A stretch of DNA of 57,060 nt from positions 1-57,060 of the forward strand of contig DAOVTB010000007.1 in NCBI GenBank assembly GCA_030633305.1. Direction: 5' to 3'. This stretch comes from Candidatus Muiribacteriota bacterium. Lineage in GTDB: Bacteria > Muiribacteriota > DAOVTB01. Each line of letters begins with the position of its first letter. Position 1 is the stretch's first letter. The position numbers and the translations under genes are program-made. The notes beneath the pieces were generated by a model. It was not told where the DNA came from. It made no database searches and saw nothing but the letters and a program-made list of their open reading frames with translations. This document shows positions 1 to 9,636 of the stretch, piece after piece.

Positions 1-885
1 CCTGTTTCCAAACAAAACAGCATATTTTCGATCTCCCAGTTTTCCTTTTTTCTTATAATGGGAAAGCCATTCGTATGCATCAGAATACGGGCGCCCAGCA
101 TCCTTCCCCATATGACCCAATTCACTCATATGGATTGGAAGTATTAATTTCCTGGGATTAATCAAATCTATAGCACTCTCCATCTCAATGTAATCATCAA
201 CTAGTGGCGAAACACCACCAGCCTTAAACAGTAATACATCAACAGGATATTTATCATACCAGTAAAATCCATCAGGATTAGTTGAATCCGCATCTGCAGT
301 ATGAAGAATATTGTTTTGCCCGTCCCAGATGGATGTTGTCAACATTTTTATGTTTCTTCCATTATCATATGCATGTATTGACTCACGAAAATTGAACTTT
401 ATTTCATTCCAGATATATTCCTGTCCATCTGAAATTCCAATACAGCCATCTGGAATTTTTTTCCCCTTATCAGTTGAAAATCCATCAGGCACAAGTACAG
501 TTTTCTTTTTATGAATCATATATTCAATCAATTCAATCCAACAATGATCCCAGTGTCCATGAGAGACAATAAGGATATCCAGCTTATCGACTAATTCATC
601 GTAAAGTTCTGATGGAATCTCCCAATCCTGACCATCATAATAGTTTTCAATCAACGCCAGATCTATACCAATAAGTTTTTTCTGTGGAGTCCAGATCAAT
701 GTTCCGCAATTATACGGAACCGCAATTGCAGAATTATAATTATAAATTCCAGTCAAAATATCATTAAAAGAGCCTATAAAATAATCCTGTATCTCTTTAT
801 CGCAGATATTACTAGTTTGCAGTTTGGTATCGATATATCTTACATTTGCCAGATCTTCATGATTAAATCTCATTTCCTGTATCAT
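1..885 (-). CDS. MBL-fold metallo-hydrolase, 3' end runs off the window (partial)
   Basis: Minus-strand translation from ATG at 885: MIQEMRFNHEDLANVRYIDTKLQTSN...LDILIVSHGHWDHCW; HxHxDH metal motif. Not in the ORF track because it is open at the window edge. Confidence 0.75.
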   Translation of the reverse strand, partial: MIQEMRFNHEDLANVRYIDTKLQTSNICDKEIQDYFIGSFNDILTGIYNYNSAIAVPYNCGTLIWTPQKKLIGIDLALIENYYDGQDWEIPSELYDELVDKLDILIVSHGHWDHCWIELIEYMIHKKKTVLVPDGFSTDKGKKIPDGCIGISDGQEYIWNEIKFNFRESIHAYDNGRNIKMLTTSIWDGQNNILHTADADSTNPDGFYWYDKYPVDVLLFKAGGVSPLVDDYIEMESAIDLINPRKLILPIHMSELGHMGKDAGRPYSDAYEWLSHYKKKGKLGDRKYAVLFGNR

Positions 886-1059
886 CAATATTTCCTTTAT
901 TTATACTGTTCTTTTTTTATCTATCTTTCCTTCATATTCTTCATGGTGATTTTTTTCTTTTCTTCATGCCCTTCATGCTCTTCATGGTGATTTTTTTCTT
1001 TTCTTTTCTTTTTTAATCTAGTGTCTTTCATGGTTTCATTTTTATGTTATCATAGTCAC

Positions 1060-1923
1060 ATGACGGAAGAGAAAATAATAATTCAAGAACCACTTGTCGA
1101 AGTCAAAGTACCTAAAAGCCTGAAGGAAAAAATCAGATTTTACCTTATTGACTGCAACACTACAATCGGAAAAGGTATTGATATTTTCATTATCTTATTG
1201 AACCTTCTGGTTTGTGTGACTTTTGTTATTGAAACATATTCCATATCTAAAGAAACAGCAAATATTTTGTGGAATATCGAAGTTATCGCTGTCATTTTCT
1301 TTATAATCGAATATATTGCACGACTTTACGGCGAAAAAAATCGCCTTTCTTTTGTTTTCAGCATATATGGTTTCATTGATATTATGGCTATTCTTCCCAC
1401 AATTGTCCTAATTCTGCCAGGCGCGGGAAACTTAGCTTTTATTAAAGCTCTTAGAATATTCAAAGTTTTCAGGATATTCAGATTTTTGAGATTTCTATCA
1501 AATCCAAACTTTTTCTTTGGAAAAATTAATATGCAGCTCCTCAGAGTTGTAAGGCTGATCGTCACAATATTGATTATATTTTTCATAGCATCAGGCTTCT
1601 TCTATCATGTGGAAAATTCGATCAATACAAATGTAGAAACTTTCGGAGATGCCTTTTATTTCTGTGTAGTAACACTTACAACGGTTGGTTTCGGAGATAT
1701 AATACCTCAAAGCGAAAGCGGAAGATGGGTGACAATCCTTCTTATCCTTTCAGGCATCATCCTTATCCCATGGCAGGCAAGTCAAATAGTGAAAGAATGG
1801 GCAAAAATATCAGATAAAGTAAATGTTATCTGTAAAAACTGTGGTCTTAAGTATCACGATAAAGACGCTTCGCATTGCAAATCCTGCGGAAACATAATTT
1901 ATCAAGAATACGACGGAGAATAA
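1060..1923 (+). CDS. Voltage-gated K+ channel-like ion transporter with C-terminal zinc ribbon
   Basis: Selectivity filter TTVGFGD, Arg-rich S4 (ALRIFKVFRIFRFLRFL), C-terminal CxxC...CxxC (CKNCGLKYHDKDASHCKSCG). Start set at MTEEKIII because the upstream ORF extension overlaps an intergenic repeat. Confidence 0.85.
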   Translation: MTEEKIIIQEPLVEVKVPKSLKEKIRFYLIDCNTTIGKGIDIFIILLNLLVCVTFVIETYSISKETANILWNIEVIAVIFFIIEYIARLYGEKNRLSFVFSIYGFIDIMAILPTIVLILPGAGNLAFIKALRIFKVFRIFRFLRFLSNPNFFFGKINMQLLRVVRLIVTILIIFFIASGFFYHVENSINTNVETFGDAFYFCVVTLTTVGFGDIIPQSESGRWVTILLILSGIILIPWQASQIVKEWAKISDKVNVICKNCGLKYHDKDASHCKSCGNIIYQEYDGE

Positions 1924-1927
1924 CCTC

Positions 1928-2049
1928 CAACGTTCTGAATGAGCGAATCTTGAATTTTTATGCATCATCCCAAATCTGCGGAGTATAATAATACACCTCA
2001 ATTTAGGCTAATACAGAAAAATCCAACCTTCATCTCATTCAGAACGTTG
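1928..2049 (-). repeat. ~120-bp structured repeat, copy A (R3 family)
   Basis: Perfect 16-bp outer arms CAACGTTCTGAATGAG (1928-1943) / CTCATTCAGAACGTTG (2034-2049); core GAGGTGTAT-TATT-ATACTCCGCA on minus strand; boxes ATGAAGGTTGGA and TTCAAGATTCG shared with copies B-D. Confidence 0.85.
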
Positions 2050-2191
2050 TAGGGGTTAATTAAATAAAAGAAAAAATATAGTAAAATACTTAAGATTCAT
2101 TTTCTCAGACTGTATAATAATTCAAAAATAAGAAAATTTTAAAACAGATTAAAAAGTTTTTTAACATCTGAGATCATTATTTCTATATAAA

Positions 2192-2284
2192 TTTTGGTGG
2201 AAACAACTTATCTGGCGCAGGGGTCAAAGCAACTTTCATGAACTTAGATTTCAAGTTCACAAAAGTTCCATGTGATCTCATCTT
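2192..2284 (+). repeat. GGGGTCA..TGA(T)C hairpin repeat (R1 family) with 5' leader TTTGGTGGAAACAACTTATCTGGCGCA
   Basis: ggggtcaaagcaactttcatgaacttagatttcaagttcacaaaagttccatgtgatctcatct; matches copies at 14998, 22843, 45674, 47171. Confidence 0.8.
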
Positions 2285-2323
2285 TCTTTTTCTCTGTGTT
2301 CTCTGTGGTAAAATCTTCTTCTT

Positions 2324-3829
2324 TTACAAGATCAGGGATTGACCAGTCATTTCAGCAGGTTGTTCGATCCCCAAAAGTGAAAGAATAGTAGGAGCAATAT
2401 CGCAAAGTTTGCCAGAATCACGCAATTTCGCACTATCAAGTCCAACGATTGTTAGAGGGACAGGATTTGTAGTATGCGCAGTCATCGGAGAACCATCATC
2501 AAGTCTGGTTTTTTCAGCATTACCATGATCGGCACAGAGAATACAAACTCCATTTTTTGCAAGAACAGACTGCACAACATCATTTACACATGTATCAACA
2601 GTTTCAACCGCTTTCAGGATTGCGTCATATATACCAGTATGTCCTACCATATCGCCATTTGCAAAATTACATATAATCACATCATATTTATCAGACTCTA
2701 CTGCTTCAACAAGTTTATCTCTAACAGTTTCTGCACTCATCTCAGGTTGAAGATCATAGGTAGCTACTTTTGGACTATTTACAAGTATACGGTCTTCGTT
2801 TTCGTATGGATCATTTCTAAGGCTGTTAAAGAAAAAAGTAACATGGGCATACTTTTCAGTTTCAGCACATCTAAGTTGTTTAAGTCCATTTTTACTCAAA
2901 GTCTCCCCTAGATTATCTTTAATTTTAAGTTCCGGAAAAGCCTCATCAAAATTTCCGTCATCATAATAATGAGTCATTGCAGTGAGTTTCACATCATGTT
3001 CAATTGTGTTAAATTCAGAAAAATCACTTTCAACTATAGCTTTAGTCAACTGTCTTGTGCGATCAAAACGAAAGTTAAAGAATATGATTGCGTCATCTTT
3101 TCCAATTCCTTCATAATCAAGGAGTCTTGGTTTTATGAATTCATCATTTTCATCGTTGGAATAAGCATCTTCTACCGCTTCTTTCCAACTGGAACATTTT
3201 TTTCCTTCGCCACACATAATCGCTCTATATGCAAGCTCAGTCCTGTCCCATCGAGTATCTCTATCCATAGCAAAATATCTTCCAATAAGACTCGCAATCC
3301 GACCAACACCAATACGATCAATTCCGTCCTGTAAAAAACCAAGATGTTCCATAGTTGATCTTGGTGGAGTATCTCTTCCATCAGTCAATGCATGAACAAC
3401 AACTTTTTCAAGACCCTCTTTCTTACACATTTCAAGTATTGAAAGGCAATGTCTGGTAACAGAGTGAACACCTTCAGATTGAATAAGTCCTATAAGATGC
3501 AGCGTTGAGCCATTCTTCAATGCAGTTTTAATAGATTTTAAAAACGCAGAGTTTTCAAAAAAGTCACCATCTTCAACGGATTTATCTATTCTGGTAAGGC
3601 TCTGATAAACTATTCTTCCTGCACCTATATTAAGATGTCCTACTTCACTGTTTCCCTGATACCCAGCAGGAAGTCCTGCACTTACTCCAGATGTTTTTAC
3701 CAGCATCGTTGGATTTTCTTTTTCATATATATCAGTATATTTTGTATTTCCTGAGTAAATTGCATTTCCTTCCTCTTCAAGCCCTTTCCCCCAACCATCA
3801 CGGATTATTAAACAAACAGGTTTTTTCAT
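2324..3829 (-). CDS. gpmI: 2,3-bisphosphoglycerate-independent phosphoglycerate mutase
   Basis: 501 aa; DGWG N-terminus, GNSEVGHLNIGAGRIVYQ, ADHGNAE, full-length iPGM features. Confidence 0.95.
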   Translation of the reverse strand: MKKPVCLIIRDGWGKGLEEEGNAIYSGNTKYTDIYEKENPTMLVKTSGVSAGLPAGYQGNSEVGHLNIGAGRIVYQSLTRIDKSVEDGDFFENSAFLKSIKTALKNGSTLHLIGLIQSEGVHSVTRHCLSILEMCKKEGLEKVVVHALTDGRDTPPRSTMEHLGFLQDGIDRIGVGRIASLIGRYFAMDRDTRWDRTELAYRAIMCGEGKKCSSWKEAVEDAYSNDENDEFIKPRLLDYEGIGKDDAIIFFNFRFDRTRQLTKAIVESDFSEFNTIEHDVKLTAMTHYYDDGNFDEAFPELKIKDNLGETLSKNGLKQLRCAETEKYAHVTFFFNSLRNDPYENEDRILVNSPKVATYDLQPEMSAETVRDKLVEAVESDKYDVIICNFANGDMVGHTGIYDAILKAVETVDTCVNDVVQSVLAKNGVCILCADHGNAEKTRLDDGSPMTAHTTNPVPLTIVGLDSAKLRDSGKLCDIAPTILSLLGIEQPAEMTGQSLIL

Positions 3830-3847
3830 TTTATTTCTCCTAAGAGT

Positions 3848-5224
3848 TTATTTATCTATATCGTTTTTTTCAATTTTAAACAACGGTGAAACACTATCAG
3901 GTTCTTTCATCCCTATTGGATAAAGTCGAAGTCCCACTGTCTTCCTGGTCTCACTATACTTTACTTCAAAATGGGCGGTTTCAAAACCCTTTGCATCAAC
4001 GCTAATTTGCAGTGGATGATATTTCTCTGGATATGCTAATTTAAGTCTCCCCTTTTCGTCTAGAATAGCATAATCAATTCCATTATAACCGTCCATAATC
4101 TTTTTCATTTTGATCTGTTTTCCTTCAAACATAATCTTAAAATCAAAAACCGCAGTCGCTTTAATATTTAAACAATCGTTTTTTTCCTTATTTGTGATCT
4201 TGCTTCCGTCTCCAAATTTCATTTTAGTAAATCTGAAAGGCTGTTTATAAATAAAAAAACCCGGAGTTTCTTCGCCGATCTCGATTTTATCGTAAAAAAC
4301 CATACTGTTACAGTAATAAGTCACATCATAGGATTTATAATTTTCAAGATCGCTGATAATAAATCGGTCACCTCTTAATGCAATAGGAACTCCGTTAACA
4401 CTTTTCTTTCCTTGTATCTTCATTTCTATTCCATTTCCAAAAGGATTACCACCCTTATCCTTACAGTCCAGTATAATCGCAACTTTCTGAGTTCCTGGAG
4501 ATTCCAGATCATCAGATTTATTATCATCTTCATAAACATACTCAGTATCATTTACAAGGCTTTCATCAGAAACAATTTCATTATCCATCAGTACATCTTC
4601 AGGCCAGATAGAAAGATATTTTTCTCTTTCTTCTTCCGTAAATTTAAATACACCTTTTAATTTACGTTTAGCATCAACAAATGCTGTTTCATACTGCTTT
4701 ACAGTTAATATTTTTTTTATTCCAATAGGTGGAAATATCGATTTCTTTTTATCTACAACCTTAAATTTTACTATACCTTCATAAACGATCAGTTCAGATT
4801 TTACATTCTCTTCAGCAAGTACTTCAAAACAAGTTCCCTCTACTCCGGAAACTGAATTAAAAGTTTCAACTGCATATCCAGTTGATTTTACTTTTTTAGA
4901 AAAAATTGAAAGTAATCTTCCAAAAGCTAGAAAGATTCCTGATTTCTTTTTGTATTTTGTCTTTTCCCTGATAATTATTTGTGTTTTGGGTTGCATCATG
5001 ATGATCGTATCTTTAACATTCAACAGTAACTTTACGACACCTGTTCCTTTGTTTTCCAGTTTCTGATCAAATGATAGTTTATCTTTTGCTACAAGCGGTT
5101 TACCAGAATCAACATTTATTAGTTTGGCTCCTGGGTACAATTTGTCTACCACTCCTGCGGTTTTGCAGAAAAGAAAATTATTAATAGAAAAAATTACAAA
5201 AAGCAGTATTACTAATCTTTTCAT
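3848..5224 (-). CDS. Secreted FecR-domain protein
   Basis: Signal peptide MKRLVILLFVIFSINNFLFC; FecR-like segment (FNSVSGVEGTCFEVLAEENVKSELIVYEGIVKF). Confidence 0.65.
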   Translation of the reverse strand: MKRLVILLFVIFSINNFLFCKTAGVVDKLYPGAKLINVDSGKPLVAKDKLSFDQKLENKGTGVVKLLLNVKDTIIMMQPKTQIIIREKTKYKKKSGIFLAFGRLLSIFSKKVKSTGYAVETFNSVSGVEGTCFEVLAEENVKSELIVYEGIVKFKVVDKKKSIFPPIGIKKILTVKQYETAFVDAKRKLKGVFKFTEEEREKYLSIWPEDVLMDNEIVSDESLVNDTEYVYEDDNKSDDLESPGTQKVAIILDCKDKGGNPFGNGIEMKIQGKKSVNGVPIALRGDRFIISDLENYKSYDVTYYCNSMVFYDKIEIGEETPGFFIYKQPFRFTKMKFGDGSKITNKEKNDCLNIKATAVFDFKIMFEGKQIKMKKIMDGYNGIDYAILDEKGRLKLAYPEKYHPLQISVDAKGFETAHFEVKYSETRKTVGLRLYPIGMKEPDSVSPLFKIEKNDIDK

Positions 5225-5275
5225 GATACACCTCTTTTTTATTACTTTAAGGACTTTGCAACTTACCGAGTAGTC

Positions 5276-6145
5276 TTAGATTTCAAATTCCTGACCTACA
5301 CTCAAAAAACCAGCAAAACCATCATCGACAGCTTTTTTATCCCACTCGCATGGATCACCAAATGCATCTTTGTTTTCATTTTTGAAATCCTGATAATGTG
5401 ACAACCACATCTTACTTAAGATATCATCTGGCAGTTTGACACTATTCGCATCTTTATAACCAGCTAGCTGTCCATAATTAGCATGTACTCCAGAAGCAAA
5501 TTTCATAGGAAGAATCTCGCAATCCTGAACAATAAGATCGGCTTTTTTATAGAACACCTCAACCTGCTTTGGTGAACAATGCTGACTATCTGTTGTAAAA
5601 TATATAGTTTTATGTCCATCTTTATACATCATAAGACCAAATGTATTCATGATTATACTTCCAGTCATAACATGAACCTGTTGGATCAAATCACAAGTCC
5701 ATCCCTGCCATACCCATCTTTGATTTGGTTCCAGTGGTGTAGTCCTGTAATAGGTATCAAGAGAAGCATCAAAACCTTCCATACTTTCCAATCCACCTCG
5801 AAGACTCCTGTTCCATAGATCTTCAAGAAGTTTAACATTTGCTATAAGACGGGGTGCATATGTATTGCCATTTTCATCAAGATTCTCATCCCATCGCCTT
5901 GGTCGATTAGCCCAGTCATATCTGATAAAAGCCATCTGCTCGAGTCCACCAATATGATCTGAATGTAAATGAGAAATATAAATATCATCAATTGATTTAA
6001 TATCAACATTTGCATTTAAAAGAGCAAGTGGTGACTGATATCCATAATCAATAAGCATCCTTCTTCCATCTTCTTCCAGAAGAAAACACTGATTATAATT
6101 TATTTTTGAAAAAGCATTTCCGCAACCAAGTATCTTTATTTTCAT
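5276..6145 (-). CDS. MBL-fold metallohydrolase (ribonuclease Z-like)
   Basis: GCGNAF start, SHLHSDHIGG metal motif, TTDSQH, LSHYQDF. Confidence 0.8.
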   Translation of the reverse strand: MKIKILGCGNAFSKINYNQCFLLEEDGRRMLIDYGYQSPLALLNANVDIKSIDDIYISHLHSDHIGGLEQMAFIRYDWANRPRRWDENLDENGNTYAPRLIANVKLLEDLWNRSLRGGLESMEGFDASLDTYYRTTPLEPNQRWVWQGWTCDLIQQVHVMTGSIIMNTFGLMMYKDGHKTIYFTTDSQHCSPKQVEVFYKKADLIVQDCEILPMKFASGVHANYGQLAGYKDANSVKLPDDILSKMWLSHYQDFKNENKDAFGDPCEWDKKAVDDGFAGFLSVGQEFEI

Positions 6146-6346
6146 AATTCCCCCAAATAATTAACTATTTAAAAACTATATCTTACATTTTAACAAAATA
6201 TTATTATCAGTCAAGATATATATATATTAACAAGCAAATTGTATTGTAAACAAATTTTCTATTAATGAATAAAACTACCTCACACAAAGACCCAAAAGCA
6301 CAAAGGAAAAAATCACATCTACTATACTTTCGGATTATATCAGTAT

Positions 6347-6384
6347 ATAGAAAAAGAGCAGGTAAAAACCTGCTCTTTTTCTAT
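6347..6384. terminator. Rho-independent terminator-like hairpin downstream of htpG
   Basis: Perfect 17-bp inverted repeat ATAGAAAAAGAGCAGGT-AAAA-ACCTGCTCTTTTTCTAT just 3' of the htpG stop. Confidence 0.8.
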
Positions 6385-6401
6385 CATTTAAGACCTTATT
6401 A

Positions 6402-8348
6402 CTATTTTGAATTCACCATCAAATCAGAAAGTTTACTGACAAAGTCTGCTGGGTTTTCCAATTCCATCCCTTCAATAATAAGCGCCTGTGAATAAAGAAG
6501 GTCACAGTAATTAGAAAATCTATCTCCTTCAGGTTCTTTCTCATGCAGATCTTCAAGTATAGAGAATATTTTATGCTCAGGATTTAATTCCAGAATCCTG
6601 TCAGCTTTGAACATCTGATTATTATTCATCTCTGAAAATGCCTTTTCCATACCAAAACTAACACCGCTGTCTCCGCATACAAGACAAACGGGACTGGATT
6701 TCAATCTACTGCTCAATCGAACTTCGGTTATTTTTCCTTCAAGTTTTCCCTTGACCGCATCTAATATAGATTTCTTTTCCTTCTGGAGTTCTTCCTTATT
6801 CTTCTTTTTTTCTTCAGTTTCTTCTCCATCAAGTTCTAAATCTCCACGACTAACTGATTTAAACTTCTTATCCTTAAATTCCATCAATCTTTCAATTGCA
6901 AACTCATCAACACGATCAAAAAGATAAAGGACTTCGTATTTTTTTTCTTTCAATGCTTCCATCTGAGGAAGACTCTCTACACCTGCTCTATCTTTACCAC
7001 ATACGTAATAAATATATTTCTGATCTTCAGGCATTCTTGAAACATATTCTTCCAAAGCAAACAATTCATCAACCTTGTATGAGGTTTCAAAAACAAGAAG
7101 ATTAACAAGTTTATCTTTACTCTCAAAATTAGTATAAATTCCAGTCTTTAGCGCTACACCAAATTCCTTCCAGAATTCATCATACTTTTTTCGATCGTCT
7201 TTCATCATTTTTTTCAAATCAGAAAGAATTTTCTTTTCAACGTTTTTTGCAATTATTTTCAATTGCCTGCTATGCTGAAGTATTTCCCTTGAAATATTCA
7301 AAGAAAAATCTGGAGAATCAACAAGTCCCTTAACAAATTTAAGATAATCAGGAAGAAGCTCCTTACATTTTTCCATTACAAACACACGTTTTGAATACAA
7401 CTGCATACCTTTTTCAAAACCTTCAGTGTAGAAATCAAATGGAACTTTAGAAGGAATAAATATCAATGCAGTATATTCAACAGTTCCTTCTGCCTTTGTA
7501 TGAATAACATCAACAGGATCAGACCAGTCATGAAAATTATTCTTATAAAACTGGAAATATTCCTCTTCCTTGATATCTTTTTTATTTTTTTCCCAGAGAG
7601 GAACCATAGAATTAAGCGTTCTTGTTTCAATTTTTGTAATTGATTCAGCATCTTCAATGATCTTTCCTTCTTCATCTTTGGGCTTTTCCTCAACAGAAAA
7701 ATCCATTTCAATCGGATATCTGATATAGTCAGAATATTTTTTTATAAGTTCCTGGATTTTATATTGATCCATGAAATCATTATCAATGTCTTCTTTCTTC
7801 TTCAATTTTAACGTAATTGTAGTTCCACGTTCAGCTTTTTTAATATGTTCTACTGTATATTTACCATCTCCAGTCGATTCCCATTTAACACCCTTTTTTT
7901 TGCCAGCGGCTAAAGTCTCTACAGTAACCGTATCAGATACCATGAATGTAGAATAAAAACCAATTCCAAACTGTCCAATCATATCCAGGCTGCTTTTATC
8001 AAAATCCTTGTTTTTCATTTTTTCAAAAAAAGCAAGAGTACCAGACCTGGCAATTGTACCGATATTTTCGTTCACTTCAGCCATAGTCATACCAATTCCA
8101 TTATCAGATATAGATAATGTTCCATTGTCCTTGTCTACTTCCAACCTTATACGAAAATCAGAATCGCCCTTAAGAATATCATTGTCCGTTAATCCTTTAA
8201 ATCTGATTTTATCAAGAGCATCTGACGCATTTGATATAAGTTCTCTCAAGAATATCTCGTTATTTGTATAGACCGAATGAATCATAAGGTCCAGAAGTTT
8301 CTTAGTTTCAGTTTTAAATTCCCTTGTTTCTATTTTTTTCTCTGCCAT
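6402..8348 (-). CDS. htpG: Molecular chaperone HtpG (Hsp90)
   Basis: ETREFKTETKKLLDLMIHSVYTNNEIFLRELISNASDALDKIRF, DNGIGM, GQFGIGFYS. Confidence 0.97.
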   Translation of the reverse strand: MAEKKIETREFKTETKKLLDLMIHSVYTNNEIFLRELISNASDALDKIRFKGLTDNDILKGDSDFRIRLEVDKDNGTLSISDNGIGMTMAEVNENIGTIARSGTLAFFEKMKNKDFDKSSLDMIGQFGIGFYSTFMVSDTVTVETLAAGKKKGVKWESTGDGKYTVEHIKKAERGTTITLKLKKKEDIDNDFMDQYKIQELIKKYSDYIRYPIEMDFSVEEKPKDEEGKIIEDAESITKIETRTLNSMVPLWEKNKKDIKEEEYFQFYKNNFHDWSDPVDVIHTKAEGTVEYTALIFIPSKVPFDFYTEGFEKGMQLYSKRVFVMEKCKELLPDYLKFVKGLVDSPDFSLNISREILQHSRQLKIIAKNVEKKILSDLKKMMKDDRKKYDEFWKEFGVALKTGIYTNFESKDKLVNLLVFETSYKVDELFALEEYVSRMPEDQKYIYYVCGKDRAGVESLPQMEALKEKKYEVLYLFDRVDEFAIERLMEFKDKKFKSVSRGDLELDGEETEEKKKNKEELQKEKKSILDAVKGKLEGKITEVRLSSRLKSSPVCLVCGDSGVSFGMEKAFSEMNNNQMFKADRILELNPEHKIFSILEDLHEKEPEGDRFSNYCDLLYSQALIIEGMELENPADFVSKLSDLMVNSK

Positions 8349-8404
8349 AACGACACCTCCACTGTTACTTTATAATAAAAGCTAAAATAACCTATTATTA
8401 TTTT

Positions 8405-9274
8405 TTAGTCAATTTTTATGGTCTTTTTACCAGAATTTTTCTTTTCTTTCTTTAATGTTTTCTTAACAGATTTTTCATTAACTTCAGATATAAAACCTGC
8501 TTCTTTAAGCTCAAGTTCACATGTTCCAGCAGTGCTTTCAATATCAATAGCAAAAGGTGCTTTTCCAAATAAAACTTCATTTCCAGTTTCAGTAAAAAGA
8601 ACTTCAGTATCAGGATAATTCACAGAGCCACTTTTAGAATTTATTCGTGCCGAACATTCCCTATTGAATTGTAAAGCCAGCTTGCACGCAGTTAAATTCC
8701 CTTTCATCTTATTGATCCCTTTCGATGTATCAATATTTATGGATGATCCAGCAGAATTTACAATATAATGTCCTCCATCAGTATCGATATCACAATTGGT
8801 ACCATCAAGCTTTAATCTTACAGTAGAATTTCTGGGAATTAATATTTCGCCTGAAGCAGCAGTAACTTTCACTTTTACTTCATCATCAGAATTCATTATT
8901 TTCGGCTTTAAACCACTGATATTTACTTCCAGATTCTCAATTTCTTTAGCCTGGATGTCAAGATTACTTCCAGCAGAAATAATCACAATATTTCTACCAT
9001 TTACCGGGATTTTTTCCTCGTGACTACCAAACATGCCATTTACAGAATCCGTTGCATTTTTTATTGCTGTTTCGGCCGTTTGAAGCGCAGTACCTATTAC
9101 TCCGCCGATCAGATCTGAAATTGATTTATCATTTTTTTTATTTCCTGAAATTGTTTCTCTCGCCGAAGACGCAAGATTAATCTCTGAAATCAATTTTTGC
9201 GCATCAGCTGCAGATATTTTACCCTCTTCTACCATTTTAAGAACTTTCATTATTGCTTCCTGACTCATTTTCAT
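8405..9274 (-). CDS. SHOCT-like / DUF4097-type adhesin-like protein (YvlB-like)
   Basis: N-terminal IMKVLKMVEEGKISAADAQKLI and repetitive beta C-terminal region; overlaps the DUF2089-like gene. Confidence 0.55.
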   Translation of the reverse strand: MKMSQEAIMKVLKMVEEGKISAADAQKLISEINLASSARETISGNKKNDKSISDLIGGVIGTALQTAETAIKNATDSVNGMFGSHEEKIPVNGRNIVIISAGSNLDIQAKEIENLEVNISGLKPKIMNSDDEVKVKVTAASGEILIPRNSTVRLKLDGTNCDIDTDGGHYIVNSAGSSINIDTSKGINKMKGNLTACKLALQFNRECSARINSKSGSVNYPDTEVLFTETGNEVLFGKAPFAIDIESTAGTCELELKEAGFISEVNEKSVKKTLKKEKKNSGKKTIKID

Positions 9275-9636
9275 TTTCCTCCTTTTAAAGCTCTTATTAA
9301 TTCAAGAGCATGTTCAAAAGTAACTTCTCCACTTTCAAGTTTTTCAACTACCTCAATTACATCAGGGGATTTTTTTAAAAAGGACATTTCTCCAAGAACT
9401 GCATCCAATCTATTACGTACTGTAGGATGAGAAATATTAAGTTCTTTGGCAACCTCAGTAAGATTTCCTCTTTTTTGAAGCATTAATTCAATAAATTCAA
9501 CTGATGATGAAGTTAAATAAAACAGCGAGTTGGACTTAAACTTTCCACAGACAGTCGTTCCACACTCGAAACACTTAAGTTCAGTAATGAACAATTGATT
9601 TTCACATGACGGACATTTATTAGGCATTTTATTCAT
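9271..9636 (-). CDS. DUF2089-like zinc-ribbon/HTH regulator
   Basis: MPNKCPSCENQLFITELKCFECGTTVCGKF...LLF-type HTH region EVAKELNISHPTVRNRLD; overlaps next gene by 4 nt. Confidence 0.75.
   Translation of the reverse strand: MNKMPNKCPSCENQLFITELKCFECGTTVCGKFKSNSLFYLTSSSVEFIELMLQKRGNLTEVAKELNISHPTVRNRLDAVLGEMSFLKKSPDVIEVVEKLESGEVTFEHALELIRALKGGK

Noticed and set aside
929-1000. CRISPR-like short direct repeats
   Set aside because: Repeat units are ~9-10 nt and directly adjacent, without uniform spacers; no cas genes.
1810-2001. 63-aa minus ORF (…MHKNSRFAHSER…)
   Set aside because: Translated part of R3 copy A plus antisense of the channel gene; the same HKNSKFAH string appears from the R3 relic at 36408, confirming a repeat artefact.
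2345-2365. tRNA T-loop-like string gttcgatcccc
   Set aside because: Lies inside gpmI coding sequence, and no acceptor or anticodon arms can be drawn around it.
2474-3334. Plus-strand ORFs of 145 and 121 aa
   Set aside because: Antisense to gpmI, no SD or motif support.
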